Positions 7,578-18,334 of a stretch of DNA of 34,209 nucleotides are shown in pieces. The notes beneath the pieces were generated by a model. It was given only the letters and a program-made list of their open reading frames with translations, had not been told where the DNA came from and ran no database searches. Positions within the stretch are counted from its first letter, which is position 1, and each line of letters opens with the position of its first letter. Position numbers and translations under genes: made by a program. Origin of the DNA: Planctomycetota bacterium (GTDB lineage: Bacteria > Planctomycetota > Planctomycetia > Gemmatales > Gemmataceae); the NCBI GenBank assembly GCA_021809185.1, contig JAKBAI010000025.1, forward strand, positions 1 to 34,209. The letters run 5' to 3'.

Positions 7578-9140
7578 TTAGAGCATCGCAACAACATCTT
7601 TATCGGCTTGGTGTTTTTTTAACTCCAATTCATTCATTTCCGAAGCGAAAGGGGCCATTTTGAGATCAGGATTGACGGGGATAGGGACAGGAACGAGAGC
7701 GGGAGGTTCACTGCTCTGAGCTAGTAGTTCCAAAGGTTTCAGCTTACCGGCATACAAAACACCAAGAAGGGCACATATGGCAGCAATCCAGCCCGTGATC
7801 GCATAGCCGGTGAGTTTGCCATCCACTTCACTAAGGATTATACCACTAATCCAAGCAGCAATTCCCATCCCTAGATGTTGTAAAGCAGTATTCATCCCGA
7901 GAAAACTTCCCCGGTTTTGCGGAAGGGTACTAGATAACATCATGGCAGTAGCCGGGATCATTCGACCAGAGGTAGATACCATGAAACAGCAACAAATAAC
8001 CACCCCTATTAGGGTAGATACAGGAGGCAAATTCGTAAGGACTATACACATGATAAAGGTTAAACAAGCCGTGATCCGAAACAGGAACAGCTTACCAAAC
8101 CGATCAGAAAGGTAACCGATTGCATTCATACTAACTAATGTACAAATTCCCCCACAGATATAAATTAACTGGATCGAAAAATCAGAAAACCCTACATTTC
8201 TCTTCATATACGTTGCGATATGCGGAACAAGAGTGAATGATCCCACAACTAAAGTAAGCGAGAAAATATAGGCGCGAATGTGATTCGGTTCTGAAAGGGT
8301 TTCCCAGAAATGACGGATGGGAGATACATTTCTGGATTTACCTTTGCTATGGATATTTGGGAGGTAAATCCAAGCTGCGATGAGCACCAGACAACTAAAC
8401 ACCGCCAAAAGAATAAATGGGGCACTAATTCCATAAAGCTGGGCTAAACTCAAACCAATCGGCACTCCAATAATCGATGCAACAGAGAAGGCAGACATGA
8501 CCGCTCCCGTTGCCGTTGCCCGGCGATAATCCGCAAAAAGATCCCCTACAATCGACATGATTACAACGCCCGAAACTCCACCAAACGCCCCAGCGACCAT
8601 TCGAGCAGCTAACCAGATTGGATAATCCCTTGCCAAGCCGCAGAATAGAGTCGCTAAAATAAACCCACCGTAAATGAATAACAACGTTTTTTTGCGATCA
8701 AATCGATCCAAAACTTGAGAAAGAATCAAACTAGAAACACTGGCGGCAATCCCATAAACCCCAACTAATATTCCAAATTGACCCGTTGTTAACTTCAGTG
8801 ATTCGTAAAACTTTGGTCCCAACGGCATGATGATAATAAAATCCAGAATATGGGTAAATTGCACCCCCGCCAAAAGAAGAATTATTCCCCATTCTGCCCA
8901 AGTTATAACAATCTTGGGCCTTTCTTTCTTTACTGAATGTTCTGAAGCTTTATCTGCTAGATGCTTTCCAATATCTGCGCTTACTGCTTTCTCTGTTTTT
9001 ATCTCCACCGGGTTTAACGAAGGATCTCCCTTCTCTTGAGAGGCTCCTATTTTACCACTATTTTTTAAACTTTCTTTTCTTGAACTTTCTTCGCTTGAAC
9101 TATCAATTTCTATACCCTCTATCGATTTGGAATCACTCAT
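7578..9140 (-). CDS. MFS permease, drug/sugar-efflux (DHA1/AraJ-like) type
   Basis: The 520-residue product has a charged, serine/lysine-rich cytoplasmic N-terminus (~1-80) and then about 12 hydrophobic segments between ~84 and ~465. The MFS signature between helices 2 and 3 is LDRFDRKK (~144-151), and its repeat in the second half is GYLSDRFGK (~342-350). The pattern LDFIIIMPLGP in helix 1 and the segment GAVMSAFSVASIIGVPIGL around residues 212-230 match the DHA1 proton-antiport efflux group in the inner membrane. The substrate cannot be read from sequence. The N- and C-terminal tails are longer than in typical ~400-residue DHA1 proteins. GAGGAG precedes the ATG at a rather long spacing of about ten bases. 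The gene appears monocistronic, with its own terminator. It could also be annotated as an arabinose-efflux permease, but that name should not be taken as function. Confidence 0.88.
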   Translation of the reverse strand: MSDSKSIEGIEIDSSSEESSRKESLKNSGKIGASQEKGDPSLNPVEIKTEKAVSADIGKHLADKASEHSVKKERPKIVITWAEWGIILLLAGVQFTHILDFIIIMPLGPKFYESLKLTTGQFGILVGVYGIAASVSSLILSQVLDRFDRKKTLLFIYGGFILATLFCGLARDYPIWLAARMVAGAFGGVSGVVIMSIVGDLFADYRRATATGAVMSAFSVASIIGVPIGLSLAQLYGISAPFILLAVFSCLVLIAAWIYLPNIHSKGKSRNVSPIRHFWETLSEPNHIRAYIFSLTLVVGSFTLVPHIATYMKRNVGFSDFSIQLIYICGGICTLVSMNAIGYLSDRFGKLFLFRITACLTFIMCIVLTNLPPVSTLIGVVICCCFMVSTSGRMIPATAMMLSSTLPQNRGSFLGMNTALQHLGMGIAAWISGIILSEVDGKLTGYAITGWIAAICALLGVLYAGKLKPLELLAQSSEPPALVPVPIPVNPDLKMAPFASEMNELELKKHQADKDVVAML

Positions 9141-9908
9141 TCCAATAAAGCTCCTCTATGAAAAAACTTTTCTTCGTCTGCAATTCATTATCTTCTTATA
9201 ATCTTCTTTCAAAATACTATCGGGATTAACAAAAGAAGATGAAGCCAATATTAAACACAATAGGGCAGATTAATAGGGCAGATTATTTCAACCCGATTTA
9301 TAAATAGATTTGGATTGTTCGCTTCACTACCATTAAAGCATCAAATCTAAAATAGATTCCACTATTCATGAACTGATCCTCTATAAGTGACTTTAATAAG
9401 TGCTGTAATCCTATAGAACCCTATTGACAATAATTTTATTGACAACAATCTTCGAATTTCGTTCACTTTTAAACACCAATAATCTTTGATCCTAAGAATA
9501 CTGAGAGAGATTCTTGAATTCCCAAAAAATTATTTTTTGAGCAATTTCTCCAATCGAATCCAATAACTCCTTAAGTAAAAACTAAAATGAATTTAGTTTA
9601 GAGCGTTAAGAATGAGAAACTAATTCTTTAACAGGATCTATCAGATCTTCTTATTAAGAATAACAGATAATCTCGAACTTCGCTATGTTCGTTTTGAAAG
9701 AAGTGAAAAAAGATTTATTTAGAGAAACAGCGTAAGTTATGTATCTTAACAAAAGAGGATTAAGACTAGAACAACCTATGTGTAGTCGATTCCCAGTAAA
9801 TAAACAATGACCGCTGGAGAAAGAATCTACAATTGAGCAAATAATGGTAGCATTCCTCAAAAGATAATTATGGACATTTGTTCAAAATTCGGAATGAAAT
9901 CAAAATCT
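9141..9908. other. AT-rich intergenic region, no gene recognised
   Basis: This is the spacer between the aminotransferase stop and the MFS start. The only ORF of note (9654-9860, minus) has no ribosome site and an unconvincing composition. A 13-bp unit, AATAGGGCAGATT, occurs twice in tandem at 9259-9271 and 9272-9284. Nothing else stands out. Confidence 0.45.
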
Positions 9909-11081
9909 TTATTTTGGTATTCCTATTTTTTCTTTTAGCTGGACTAGCTTCGCTCCTGCCTGGTGAAGCGTTTCGTCTTTTTTCGCAAACATAAAGCGGA
10001 CTTTTGTTCGACCTAAATCTTTTGGAGAATAAAAACTACTCCCAGGAACCGCAGAAACTCCGACTTTTTGAATCATCTCTTTAACGAAATCGGTATCGTT
10101 ATGCCAACCTAGCGAAGCAATATCGGTCATGACATAGTAGGCCCCTTCTGGCTGGTAAACCGTTAATCCTGCTTGGCGAAGATAGGGTAAAAAGAGTTCA
10201 CGGCGGCGAAGATAATCTTGACGAATTTTTTCGTAATAACTATCTGGAAAATGCAGAGCAGCAACTCCAGCCATTTGTAAGGGATGCGGAGCACCGACCG
10301 TAAGAAAATCGTGCGCTTTACGAATACCCGTGGAAATCGCCTCAGGAGCAACGCAATATCCTAACCGCCAACCCGTAACACTAAAAGTCTTCGAGAGACC
10401 ACTGATGGTAATCGTCCGATCTTCCATTCCCGGGATTGTCGCCATACTGATATGCTGCTGATCGGTATAGCGGATATACTCGTAAATCTCATCGGTAATC
10501 GCTAAGACATCGTACTTCTGGCACAATTGCGCAATAAACTCCAGTTCCTCCCTGGAATAGATATGCCCTGTAGGATTATTCGGGGTATTGATTATAATCG
10601 CGCGGGTTCGATTCGAAAACACAGATTGTAGCTCGTCCCGATCAAAATTCCAGTTGGGTGGATGAAGATGGACCCATCTTGGGGTTGCTCCAGAAATAAT
10701 AGCATCTGGACCATAATTTTCATAGAAGGGCTGAAAGATGATCACCTCATCTCCTGGATCGATTAGAGCAAGCATGGTAGCCATCATGCACTCCGTGGCC
10801 CCGCAGCAAACCGTAACGTTCTTATCGGGATCGCAGGAAATTCCATTAAACTTGCTCATTTTCTGCGCTATTGCTTCTCTCAGTAACGGCGCTCCCCAGG
10901 TTATCGAATACTGGTTAAAGCCTTTCTGAATTGCCGCGCAAGCGGCGTCCTTGATTTCCTGAGGAGATTCAAAATCGGGCATCCCCTGCCCTAAATTGAT
11001 TGCACCGAATTGATTGGCTAATCTGGTCATTTCTCGAATGACGGATTCGGAAAATTCATTTACTCGTTTAGCTAATTTCAT
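9909..11081 (-). CDS. PLP-dependent class I/II aminotransferase (aspartate aminotransferase superfamily, fold type I)
   Basis: The protein transfers an amino group between an amino acid and a 2-oxo acid in the cytoplasm using pyridoxal phosphate. Counting from the ATG at 11081 (390 residues), it shows LGQGMPDF (~30-37), NTPNNPTG (~165-172), the PLP-pyridine aspartate in AITDEIYEY (D197), the Schiff-base lysine in SGLSKTFSVTGWRLGY (K231, with R239), and the substrate-carboxylate arginine in KVRFMFA (R362). All key residues are present and the length is normal. The overall pattern, including GQGMPDFESP, is closest to the methionine/kynurenine aminotransferase branch (YbdL/KAT-like), but substrate specificity is inference. 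The frame could open at a TTG at 11084; the adjacent ATG at 11081 is preferred. It is isolated from other metabolic genes, so context gives no pathway. Confidence 0.92.
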   Translation of the reverse strand: MKLAKRVNEFSESVIREMTRLANQFGAINLGQGMPDFESPQEIKDAACAAIQKGFNQYSITWGAPLLREAIAQKMSKFNGISCDPDKNVTVCCGATECMMATMLALIDPGDEVIIFQPFYENYGPDAIISGATPRWVHLHPPNWNFDRDELQSVFSNRTRAIIINTPNNPTGHIYSREELEFIAQLCQKYDVLAITDEIYEYIRYTDQQHISMATIPGMEDRTITISGLSKTFSVTGWRLGYCVAPEAISTGIRKAHDFLTVGAPHPLQMAGVAALHFPDSYYEKIRQDYLRRRELFLPYLRQAGLTVYQPEGAYYVMTDIASLGWHNDTDFVKEMIQKVGVSAVPGSSFYSPKDLGRTKVRFMFAKKDETLHQAGAKLVQLKEKIGIPK

Positions 11082-11084
11082 CAA

Positions 11085-11530
11085 TTTTACTCTATTATTT
11101 ATGCTCTATTTATTATTTCTTAGGGAGTTATATGTATTAAATGATCCGAATCCATTATCTGTTTTGAACGTCTCTTATTCGCATTAAAACGAATTAAATT
11201 ATGATAGTATTCATCAACTTACTAATCCATTATCGATATTTCGAGTAAGTAAGTTGAAAATAATAACTCCTAATCCAATCCACTCTATAAAAAAGATATA
11301 TTTATGAAAATAATTCTTTTTACAAAAACATCTGAAACTGGAACCCTTTTCTGATTTCGGATGATATAATATAATAATTATTGAATATAGGATTGATTAT
11401 CCTCCCGCCGTTAAAATAACATTAATAAGATTAACTTTTTTATTTAGTTAAACGAATACGAATCCATAACGTTTTTAAAGGTTTAGTAGAATATTCTTTT
11501 AGAACCATCAACATTAAGAAATTGAAATCC
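11085..11530. other. Divergent intergenic region between the aminotransferase and PSD1 genes
   Basis: About 445 bp of very AT-rich DNA separates two divergently transcribed genes, so it should hold both promoters. I see no coding frame, no strong inverted repeat and no riboswitch-like element. Confidence 0.45.
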
Positions 11531-14500
11531 ATGAAAGATTGCAAACATAAATCGTTACATGCCGATCTACGGTCTCGCCCTTCTGCTCGTGTTTTATCTC
11601 TTTGTTATTGGGGAATTCTTGCATGTGTTGCGATTATGTTCGCTCAACGAGAATCCTTTTTTACCCAAGAACTTCTCGCCGATCCACCGGCTAAAAAGAC
11701 AGATCCGGCAAAAATCACACCAAATTCGAAACAAGAGAAACAGTCAAAAAAGGAAATAAACTCTCAACTGGGGAACGACTATTTCGAAAATCACATTCGA
11801 CCCTTATTAAGCGAGCATTGTTTTCGTTGCCACGGTCCAAAGAAACAGGAAAGTGGATTACGCTTAGATAGCCGAGCCGCAATATTAAAAGGGGGGGATT
11901 CTGGACCTGCCGCCATTCCTCTCCAAGTCGAGAAATCAAAAATAATCCGGGCTATCAACTACGAAAAAGATTGCCAGATGCCACCCAAAGGCAAATTGCC
12001 CAAAGAAGCGATTTCGAAAATGGAAGAATGGGTCAAGATGGGCTTGCCTTTTCCAGAAACAGGCAAAGTAATATCTAGCGAAGAAAAGGATAAACATTGG
12101 GCCTTCCAACCTATTATATCGAATCGCCCGATTCCCAATATCCAGCACAAAGAACTTGTTCATAATGGCATCGATTCGTTTATCTTAGCGAAATTAGAGT
12201 CGCAGGGGCGTACTCTCTCCCCACCCGCAGATAAAAGAACCCTATTGCGCAGAATGTATATCGATTTGATCGGAATCCCCCCGACCATTGAACAGATTCA
12301 GTCATTTGAGAACGATCATTCCCCTAATGCTGTTGAAAAAGTGATCGATTCCCTGTTAGCAAACCCGAAATATGGGGAACGCTGGGGACGCTATTGGCTC
12401 GATTTGGCTCGCTTTTCCGATACGCGCGGCTATCTATTTGAACAAGATCGGAACTATCCTTATGCCTACACTTATCGCGATTGGGTGGTAAATGCACTGA
12501 ATCAAGATATGCCGTATGAACAATTTGTTCAGTATCAGCTCGCGGCGGATCAGCTTGTGAATTCAGATTCGCCTAATCTTGCAGCTATGGGATTTTTAAC
12601 GGTTGGGCGCCGATTTCTGAATAATATTCACGATATTATCGATGATCGCATGGATGCTACATTTCGCACCTTTATGGGGGTAACCATCGCTTGTGCCCGT
12701 TGCCACGATCATAAGTTCGATCCTATTCCCGCCAAAGATTATTATTCCATTTACGGGGTTTTTGCTTCTTCCGTTGAACCGGGAGATCTGCCGGAGTTAA
12801 AGGATTCAATCCCTAACCCTGCTCGCGCCGATTTCGAAAAAATGGTAGCCTCGATGAAAAATAAGATTCAAAATCGAGCGCAGGAATTGCATCAAGCAAA
12901 ACTGGCGATTCAGCGAAAGCCAGAAACTTTACAAAAATATATAATGGCTATTCAGATAGCAACAAAACTCAAAGAGCCAGAAATCCGCAATCTGATCAAG
13001 AATCAGGATTTGAACCGATTGGTCTTTGATCGCTGGCGCCAGTTTTTTCAGGAACAGAGTAAAGCCCATCCAGAACTTTTTTCCTTGCTCATGGAATCGG
13101 CTAAACTCGAAGAGAAAGAAGCCGTTAAAAAAATACCGTTATTACTTAAAGCCGCTTTGAAGAATGCCGAATGGAATCGAGATAAACCGATCGCCAAAGA
13201 TCTCCCTGCTCTGGCACCACTGGCCCCCTGGTTACAGCGAGAATTGGTAAAACGATCATTTCGAGGTTCATTGAAATCGGCCGGGGATATTGCGGGGTTT
13301 TATGCAGAATGGATGATTCAGGTATTTAACGAGACAAATCCGAACAAAGAACACGGATATATCTATCAACAACTGCACAAGCCAGAAAATCCATTGAGCT
13401 TACCTGCATCAGAACAGAGTCCCCTATTTGATCGAAAAGATCGCGATGAACTGGTCCGATTGAATCGCAAATTGGACGAACAAAAAGCAACTCACCCTGG
13501 CTCGCCGCCAAGAGCGATGATCATGAAAGATTCCCCGAACTTATTTCAACCCTATGTATTTTTGCGTGGTAATCCTGGCAACCATGGCGCAACCATCCCA
13601 CGGCAATTCTTGCAGGTAGTTACCGGGGATAAGCGAAAACCGTTTCAGAAAGGGAGCGGCCGCTTGGAAATGGCTCAGGCCATTACGGATATACGCAATC
13701 CCTTGACTTACCGGGTTATCGTGAATCGCTTGTGGCAGAACCATTTTGGACAAGGATTGGTGAGAACCCCCAGCGATTTTGGGCTGCGGTCGGAGCCTCC
13801 CACCCATCCAGAATTACTCGATTGGCTGGCAGAGCAACTCATTGTCCACCACGGCTCTTTGAAAGCGCTCCACAAACTCATGATGCTTTCGCGAACCTAT
13901 CAGCAAAGTAGCTCGGCTAATGCAGAGCTGGTGACGAGTGATCCAGAGAATCGTTTATGGGCAAGGATGAATCGCCGCCGGCTCGATTTCGAATCGACGC
14001 GAGATTCTATCTTAGCCGTGAGCAAACAGTTAGATCCGAAAATAGGGGGTAAATCGGTAGATCTTTTCTCTTCTCCCTATACCAATCGCCGGACACTCTA
14101 TGGCTTTATCGATCGTCAAAATCTACCGGGAACCTTCAGGATTTTCGATTTCGCCTCTCCTGATTCGCACACCGCTCAGCGTTTTGTGACAACCGTACCG
14201 CAACAGGGCCTATTTCTTTTAAACAATCCCTGGATTATGGAACAGTCTAATAAATTATTGCAAATTAAATCAATCGAAAATGCCAAAGAGGATCGAGAAA
14301 AGATTCAAAAACTTTTTCAAGAAATATATGCACGCAACCCCAATGATCAGGAAATAGAATTGTGTCTAGATTTCTTAAAAACCCCGATAGATCCGTTGAT
14401 CGTTCAGAAACCAAAGGGGGATTCTTGGAGCTATGGCTACGGCAGAGTTGATGAGCAGAAACACCGAGTGAAAGGATTTAAGAAACTTCCTTTCTGGAAT

Positions 14501-15025
14501 GGCAATGGCAATCAATGGCAAGGGGGCCAAAAAATACCTGATGAACAATTGAATTGGCTTATTCTCAATTCGATCGGGGGACATCCTGGAGATCGGCCCG
14601 ATCTGGCGGTTATACGCCGATGGACCGCTCCAGAAAATGGCCCAATCACGATCAAAGGCTTTATTGAGCACCCTGCTAAAGTAGGGGATGGCATTCGCGC
14701 ACAAATTATTTCATCCCGGAGTGGTACCATTGGCAGTTGGGTTGTCTTTAATCAGCGGATCGTGGTTAATCTGGATAAAGGATACGTAGTCAACAAAGGG
14801 GAAACTCTCGACTTTGTTGCTGATTGCCGAACGAACAACAATTCTGATTCTTTTGTTTGGCAAATATCGATTCAGGAAAAACGAAACTCGACGAATTTAT
14901 GGAATTCTCAACGTGATTTCACTGGTCCCCATCCTATATCAACAAATAATCCCCTACCAACGAGCAAATGGACGCAATTGGTTCAGGTTCTCCTATTGAG
15001 TAATGAATTTGTCTTCGTCGACTAG
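11531..15025 (+). CDS. PSCyt1-PSCyt2(DUF1549)-PSD1(DUF1553) protein with an inserted C-terminal domain
   Basis: This is a planctomycete-specific exported protein of 1164 residues. An N-terminal hydrophobic helix (~21-38) acts as signal or anchor. The PSCyt1 domain has a haem-binding motif C97-F-R-C100-H101 with a candidate distal Met in QMPPKG (~149). PSCyt2/DUF1549 spans about 211-420 and carries a second conserved [11 protein letters not shown] (~388-398). PSD1/DUF1553 starts at ~679 (LRGNPGNHG) and includes [12 protein letters not shown] and SDFG. Between [17 protein letters not shown] (~934-950) and the canonical family ending [12 protein letters not shown] lies a ~190-residue insert that looks beta-rich. 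The family usually sits directly before a DUF1501 gene. None is here: a duplicated leader and a methyltransferase follow. The ATG at 11531 is chosen over a TTG at 11522; neither has a strong ribosome site. The biochemical role of the family is not established. A periplasmic redox or polymer-degradation role is often assumed. Confidence 0.92.
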   Translation: MKDCKHKSLHADLRSRPSARVLSLCYWGILACVAIMFAQRESFFTQELLADPPAKKTDPAKITPNSKQEKQSKKEINSQLGNDYFENHIRPLLSEHCFRCHGPKKQESGLRLDSRAAILKGGDSGPAAIPLQVEKSKIIRAINYEKDCQMPPKGKLPKEAISKMEEWVKMGLPFPETGKVISSEEKDKHWAFQPIISNRPIPNIQHKELVHNGIDSFILAKLESQGRTLSPPADKRTLLRRMYIDLIGIPPTIEQIQSFENDHSPNAVEKVIDSLLANPKYGERWGRYWLDLARFSDTRGYLFEQDRNYPYAYTYRDWVVNALNQDMPYEQFVQYQLAADQLVNSDSPNLAAMGFLTVGRRFLNNIHDIIDDRMDATFRTFMGVTIACARCHDHKFDPIPAKDYYSIYGVFASSVEPGDLPELKDSIPNPARADFEKMVASMKNKIQNRAQELHQAKLAIQRKPETLQKYIMAIQIATKLKEPEIRNLIKNQDLNRLVFDRWRQFFQEQSKAHPELFSLLMESAKLEEKEAVKKIPLLLKAALKNAEWNRDKPIAKDLPALAPLAPWLQRELVKRSFRGSLKSAGDIAGFYAEWMIQVFNETNPNKEHGYIYQQLHKPENPLSLPASEQSPLFDRKDRDELVRLNRKLDEQKATHPGSPPRAMIMKDSPNLFQPYVFLRGNPGNHGATIPRQFLQVVTGDKRKPFQKGSGRLEMAQAITDIRNPLTYRVIVNRLWQNHFGQGLVRTPSDFGLRSEPPTHPELLDWLAEQLIVHHGSLKALHKLMMLSRTYQQSSSANAELVTSDPENRLWARMNRRRLDFESTRDSILAVSKQLDPKIGGKSVDLFSSPYTNRRTLYGFIDRQNLPGTFRIFDFASPDSHTAQRFVTTVPQQGLFLLNNPWIMEQSNKLLQIKSIENAKEDREKIQKLFQEIYARNPNDQEIELCLDFLKTPIDPLIVQKPKGDSWSYGYGRVDEQKHRVKGFKKLPFWNGNGNQWQGGQKIPDEQLNWLILNSIGGHPGDRPDLAVIRRWTAPENGPITIKGFIEHPAKVGDGIRAQIISSRSGTIGSWVVFNQRIVVNLDKGYVVNKGETLDFVADCRTNNNSDSFVWQISIQEKRNSTNLWNSQRDFTGPHPISTNNPLPTSKWTQLVQVLLLSNEFVFVD

Positions 15026-15197
15026 AACGAATTGGCTCCGTTCGTTTGCTCAATCGCCCCGTTTAATCTTCCTTCTTACTCCCCCTATCTTTTCTCCGTT
15101 TCGTATCTCTCTTTCGTATATCTCTCATGAATGAAAATGCCAACTCTCATGAGAAGTTATTGCCATCGTGTGAGATGGAGCGTAACGATACAAGTCC

Positions 15198-15515
15198 TAT
15201 TGACCGATCGGAACAATTAACGTAATGTCCACCCCGGTTTAACCAAATCAGTATCTGGGAATGGAATCTAAAATTACTGATTCAGAAGGGATTCACTAAA
15301 TTTGCCACGGATGGTATTGTTTTGTTGAAGACTTCGGGAGGGGATTACGGGTCAAGTGCTATTGACCTTGCCTCAAAATTAAGGTAATGTCCAAAACGGT
15401 TTAACCAGATCAGTTATCTGGGAATGGAATCTAAGATTACTGATCCAGAAGGGATTCATTGAATTAGCCATGGATGGCATTGTTTCGTTGAAGACTTCGG
15501 AAGGGGATTACCGGG
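15198..15515. repeat. Tandem 162/163-bp imperfect duplication upstream of the methyltransferase
   Basis: Copy A (~15198-15352) and copy B (~15360-15515) share the order TATTGACC, GTAATGTCCA, CGGTTTAACCA, ATCTGGGAATGGAATCTAA, AGAAGGGATTCA, GTTGAAGACTTCGG and GGGGATTAC. The offset is 162 bp, becoming 163 bp after a single-base indel near 15251/15414. Copy B contains the ATG at 15470. The matching codon in copy A is ACG (15307), so copy A cannot start the same way. The differences fall at all codon positions, more like drifting non-coding DNA than a protein under selection. Confidence 0.85.
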
Positions 15516-16339
15516 AGCCAATGTTTGAAGAAACAGAGCTTTCGACAATCCCTTTTGTTGCTTCATTAGAAGCGGCAGAGTTGTTAGCTGCACGGGAATG
15601 TTGGCGCATACCGAGCAGAAGGAGCGACGATCATCTCGAGGCCTGGTCTTTACCATGGTTCTTACAGATCGAGAGGCGCCGGTACGCTCGCCATGGGTAT
15701 TGGTTGCCAAAAATGTTGGAGTTAACCAAGCACCGTAACGACCATATTCTCTGTTTCGCCGATGGCTTAGGGACCGATGCAGTCCGTTATGCGGAAAATG
15801 GTGCTGAAGTTACCTTATGCAGTGATTCCCAACGGCAGTTGCATATTTTACAGAGACATTTCAATCTCCGCGCGGTTCGCGGCAAACTAATCGAAAGTAA
15901 AAATTATCAAATACCTTTAGCGACCCATTCGATCGATATGGTTTATCTAGGCGAAACCGCTTTAGTCGCGGGTCTGCCTGTCATGATTCAAGAAATCTAT
16001 CGAGTGTTAAAACCGGGGGGAAAACTTCTCGGAATTTTCCCAGCGCTCTACAATGCCGGATATTGGAAAGATCATTTAATTCCTTGGGAATACTGGTTTC
16101 GACCGAGAAATCAGATAGCGATTCCTCTTTATTCTGCCCGGCAATTGCGATTACTTTTTCATCCCTTTGTGGAACAGCGTATCTTTAAGCGGCATCTGCG
16201 CCGATCCGATTTGCCCCATCTGTGGCGAATATTCCCACTCCAGATTCTTGAACGATTGATGGGGAGATTTATGATTATTAAAGCGCTGAAGCCTATTTCC
16301 GCAGTCAACTCGCTACAGGCTCAACTAATACAAAAATAA
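15470..16339 (+). CDS. Class I SAM-dependent methyltransferase (Methyltransf_11-like)
   Basis: The product is 289 residues if started at 15470. The Rossmann core is visible. A motif-I-like strand and loop, ILCFADGLGTDAVRYAENG (~93-111), departs from the usual acidic-x-GxGxG. An acidic end of strand 2 follows in VTLCSDS (~114-120). Motifs of Methyltransf_11 follow: HSIDMVYLGETAL (~153-165) and IYRVLKPGGKLLGIFP (~176-191). The C-terminal third is basic and aromatic, with no domain I can name. The target could be a small molecule, lipid or quinone-like compound; nothing here decides it. The start is uncertain. ATG 15470 lies inside the duplicated leader, while ATG 15521 (MFEETELS) lies just past it with GGGAG close upstream. 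It runs convergently with the TPR gene, only 18 bp between stops. Confidence 0.82.
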   Translation: MDGIVSLKTSEGDYREPMFEETELSTIPFVASLEAAELLAARECWRIPSRRSDDHLEAWSLPWFLQIERRRYARHGYWLPKMLELTKHRNDHILCFADGLGTDAVRYAENGAEVTLCSDSQRQLHILQRHFNLRAVRGKLIESKNYQIPLATHSIDMVYLGETALVAGLPVMIQEIYRVLKPGGKLLGIFPALYNAGYWKDHLIPWEYWFRPRNQIAIPLYSARQLRLLFHPFVEQRIFKRHLRRSDLPHLWRIFPLQILERLMGRFMIIKALKPISAVNSLQAQLIQK

Positions 16340-16357
16340 TCTTCCATGTGAAGTTTA

Positions 16358-17152
16358 TCAGTCCATATTTTCTGTTTTGCTTACTTTCATTTCTGATTCT
16401 TTTTTTACAGGAATCGATTTCTTTAATTGCTCCATAGCCTCCTGAGCTACCTTTAATTCGGGATCGCTGACAATAGCTTTGGCAAAACAGTCCTCAGCAC
16501 AAATTTGATAATCTGGTAAGGTCACCGCCTTCCAGTACAATAGTCCCAGATTAAAATAACTTTCTGCTTCCGTCAAATAACTTTGGAACGTTTTAAAGCA
16601 TTCTTTGATCTGATGCCCATGGAATTGGCAGATGGCGATTCGCTCTTTTACCGTTAAATCATTGCCGATGGATATTGCAGCCCGTTGAAAACAGCTCAGG
16701 GCATGTGCATAATCTTTGAGTTTGAAATACTCCTCGCCCGCTTCTTTATTCCAATCCGCATCGTTCGCTCGCTGTCTTAACAATTGTTCATAGATAGCTA
16801 TACTCTTCTTAGGTTGATTACTTTCTGCATATAATTTAGCTAATTTTGGTAAGACTTTCGTATTCGTGGTCGGATCTCGGTGAATCGTCTCTTCAAACCA
16901 ATCGATTGCTTTGTTGAACTCCTTTTTTTCTAAATAGCCTTCCGCCGTTTGGTAACATAACTGTGCCGAAAGCATGGGAGAAACTTGGTCGATAGGAGCA
17001 ATCTCTGTTTCGGCTGGAATATCAAAAATATTACGAACGAGCTGGCACCCGCTTAGAAAACCGGTGAGCAAGATAAGACTACCAATCCAGAGAACTAGAC
17101 TGGATAAACAAATCGTGAAACCGCAGAATCGGCGATATCTTAAATCAACCAT
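16358..17152 (-). CDS. TPR-repeat lipoprotein
   Basis: The 264-residue product begins with an unusually long signal segment, a basic stretch followed by hydrophobic residues ~11-32. It ends in the lipobox LSGC with Cys36, so it is predicted to be lipidated and anchored to a membrane. From ~60 to ~245 it is built of tetratricopeptide-like helices. Visible units include YLEKKEFNKAIDWFEETIHRD (~73-93), PKLAKLYAESNQPKKSIAIY (~102-121), GEEYFKLKDYAHALSCFQRA (~139-158) and the NLGLLYWKA region (~201-209). TPRs mediate protein-protein contacts, so a scaffold role in the envelope is likely. The partner is unknown. A short lysine/glutamate-rich tail follows. GGGG lies just before the ATG. The gene converges with the methyltransferase and is separated by ~250 bp from the DUF1559 gene upstream. 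Confidence 0.85.
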   Translation of the reverse strand: MVDLRYRRFCGFTICLSSLVLWIGSLILLTGFLSGCQLVRNIFDIPAETEIAPIDQVSPMLSAQLCYQTAEGYLEKKEFNKAIDWFEETIHRDPTTNTKVLPKLAKLYAESNQPKKSIAIYEQLLRQRANDADWNKEAGEEYFKLKDYAHALSCFQRAAISIGNDLTVKERIAICQFHGHQIKECFKTFQSYLTEAESYFNLGLLYWKAVTLPDYQICAEDCFAKAIVSDPELKVAQEAMEQLKKSIPVKKESEMKVSKTENMD

Positions 17153-17398
17153 ACCCCGTAAGCGAAACTATCGCACCTCTGAACTATTTTTTGTAATGAT
17201 TCTCCAACTTTTATAACTTTACTAATCTATCGGTTCATTTTACAAAGAATAATTAAGGATTATCCTCGTTTCCTCCCCTTGCACAAAGAAGAGTATTTAA
17301 CTTGGGAAGCTTTTGAAAATTGAGTAAAATAGATAAAGAAATGGCAAAGAATTAAGCTCTAAGCAAACCGGCGGAAAAGAACTAGCAAACAGATACAA

Positions 17399-18334
17399 TT
17401 AATAATCGCCAATCACTTCCCCACCTGCAATTGTGCACATATATTCAAAAGTGATCCCATTGATAGCACTATTGAGATAGTGAACGGATCCATCTCCAAA
17501 GAGAAAATTCCCCCCTTTGGGAGTATGCTGACTATAGAAAGTATCCGCATCCCAAACGGGGAAATCAGCACTGGGCACATGGAGTCGATTGCCATGAGAC
17601 AGGATTAAGGCCTGAGCGGTTTCCGCCTGGGAATATGGATCGTTTGGTGGTGGTCCCGGCGCCATCAAAGCGGGAACTAACCCACCGGTTACCGCACCCG
17701 TCCAGGTTGCCAGCGAATGATTGGTAGAACGTTCTCCGGCAAGAATCGTACTACTTAACCCATCGGTAATTGCGGCAAATGTGGTTTGACTGTTGCGAAA
17801 AAACGCTCCGGTATTTTGCCCAGGATTAGGGCTGGTTTCCAGTGTACCTATACAAGCAACATAGTTGGCTTGAGCAACTTGAACATTTGTATTATAAACC
17901 GTGAAGCCTAGATTCGGTAAGCGCTGATCAGAGGGGCACAAAAGAGTTTTTATAAATTGAGTCCTAATAGGACTATTGCCTATTGGCTGACTAAATGAAA
18001 TCTGGTTCGCTATATTGTTTTGTTCCAGATAGGGTAATAGATATGTAGCCCAACCCCAACCCGGCCCAATATCGAATGCAGTAGTACTGCTCGCATTCGT
18101 GTTTCCGTCCACATACCCTGCTGGCAGATGAGTCATGGCATCATGGTAACTGTGCATCGCCAAACCAATTTGTTTCAAATTATTTGAACAACTCATCCGC
18201 GCTGCTGCTTCCCTTACCTTCTGAACCGCTGGTAATAATAACCCAATTAAAATAGCAATAATAGCAATAACAACGAGCAATTCGATTAAGGTAAACCCCC
18301 ATCGACATTTATAAAAACTTTTCTTCTGAATCAT
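17399..18334 (-). CDS. DUF1559 (SBP_bac_10) prepilin-like protein
   Basis: This is a 311-residue member of the planctomycete DUF1559 family, secreted through a type IV pilin/type II pseudopilin-like route. The prepilin signal is complete: basic leader, cleavage after Gly13, and [20 protein letters not shown] with Glu18 as the conserved fifth residue of the mature protein. The DUF1559 hallmark [17 protein letters not shown] follows at ~56-72, and the C-terminal signature [11 protein letters not shown] lies near 273-283. The length is typical. Planctomycete genomes carry many copies of this family, and its role (fibre, surface layer or pseudopilus) is largely inferred. The ribosome site is weak. 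No prepilin peptidase or assembly ATPase gene is in the window. The three genes at 25312-31093 carry the same C-terminal domain without the pilin helix. Confidence 0.95.
   Translation of the reverse strand: MIQKKSFYKCRWGFTLIELLVVIAIIAILIGLLLPAVQKVREAAARMSCSNNLKQIGLAMHSYHDAMTHLPAGYVDGNTNASSTTAFDIGPGWGWATYLLPYLEQNNIANQISFSQPIGNSPIRTQFIKTLLCPSDQRLPNLGFTVYNTNVQVAQANYVACIGTLETSPNPGQNTGAFFRNSQTTFAAITDGLSSTILAGERSTNHSLATWTGAVTGGLVPALMAPGPPPNDPYSQAETAQALILSHGNRLHVPSADFPVWDADTFYSQHTPKGGNFLFGDGSVHYLNSAINGITFEYMCTIAGGEVIGDY

Noticed and set aside
9654-9860. 68-codon ORF on the minus strand
   Set aside because: There is no Shine-Dalgarno, and the composition is typical of random AT-rich DNA.
15026-15469. 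A DUF1501 gene or remnant after the PSD1 gene
   Set aside because: The stretch holds only the duplicated leader and unrecognised sequence; no DUF1501 motif is visible in any frame.
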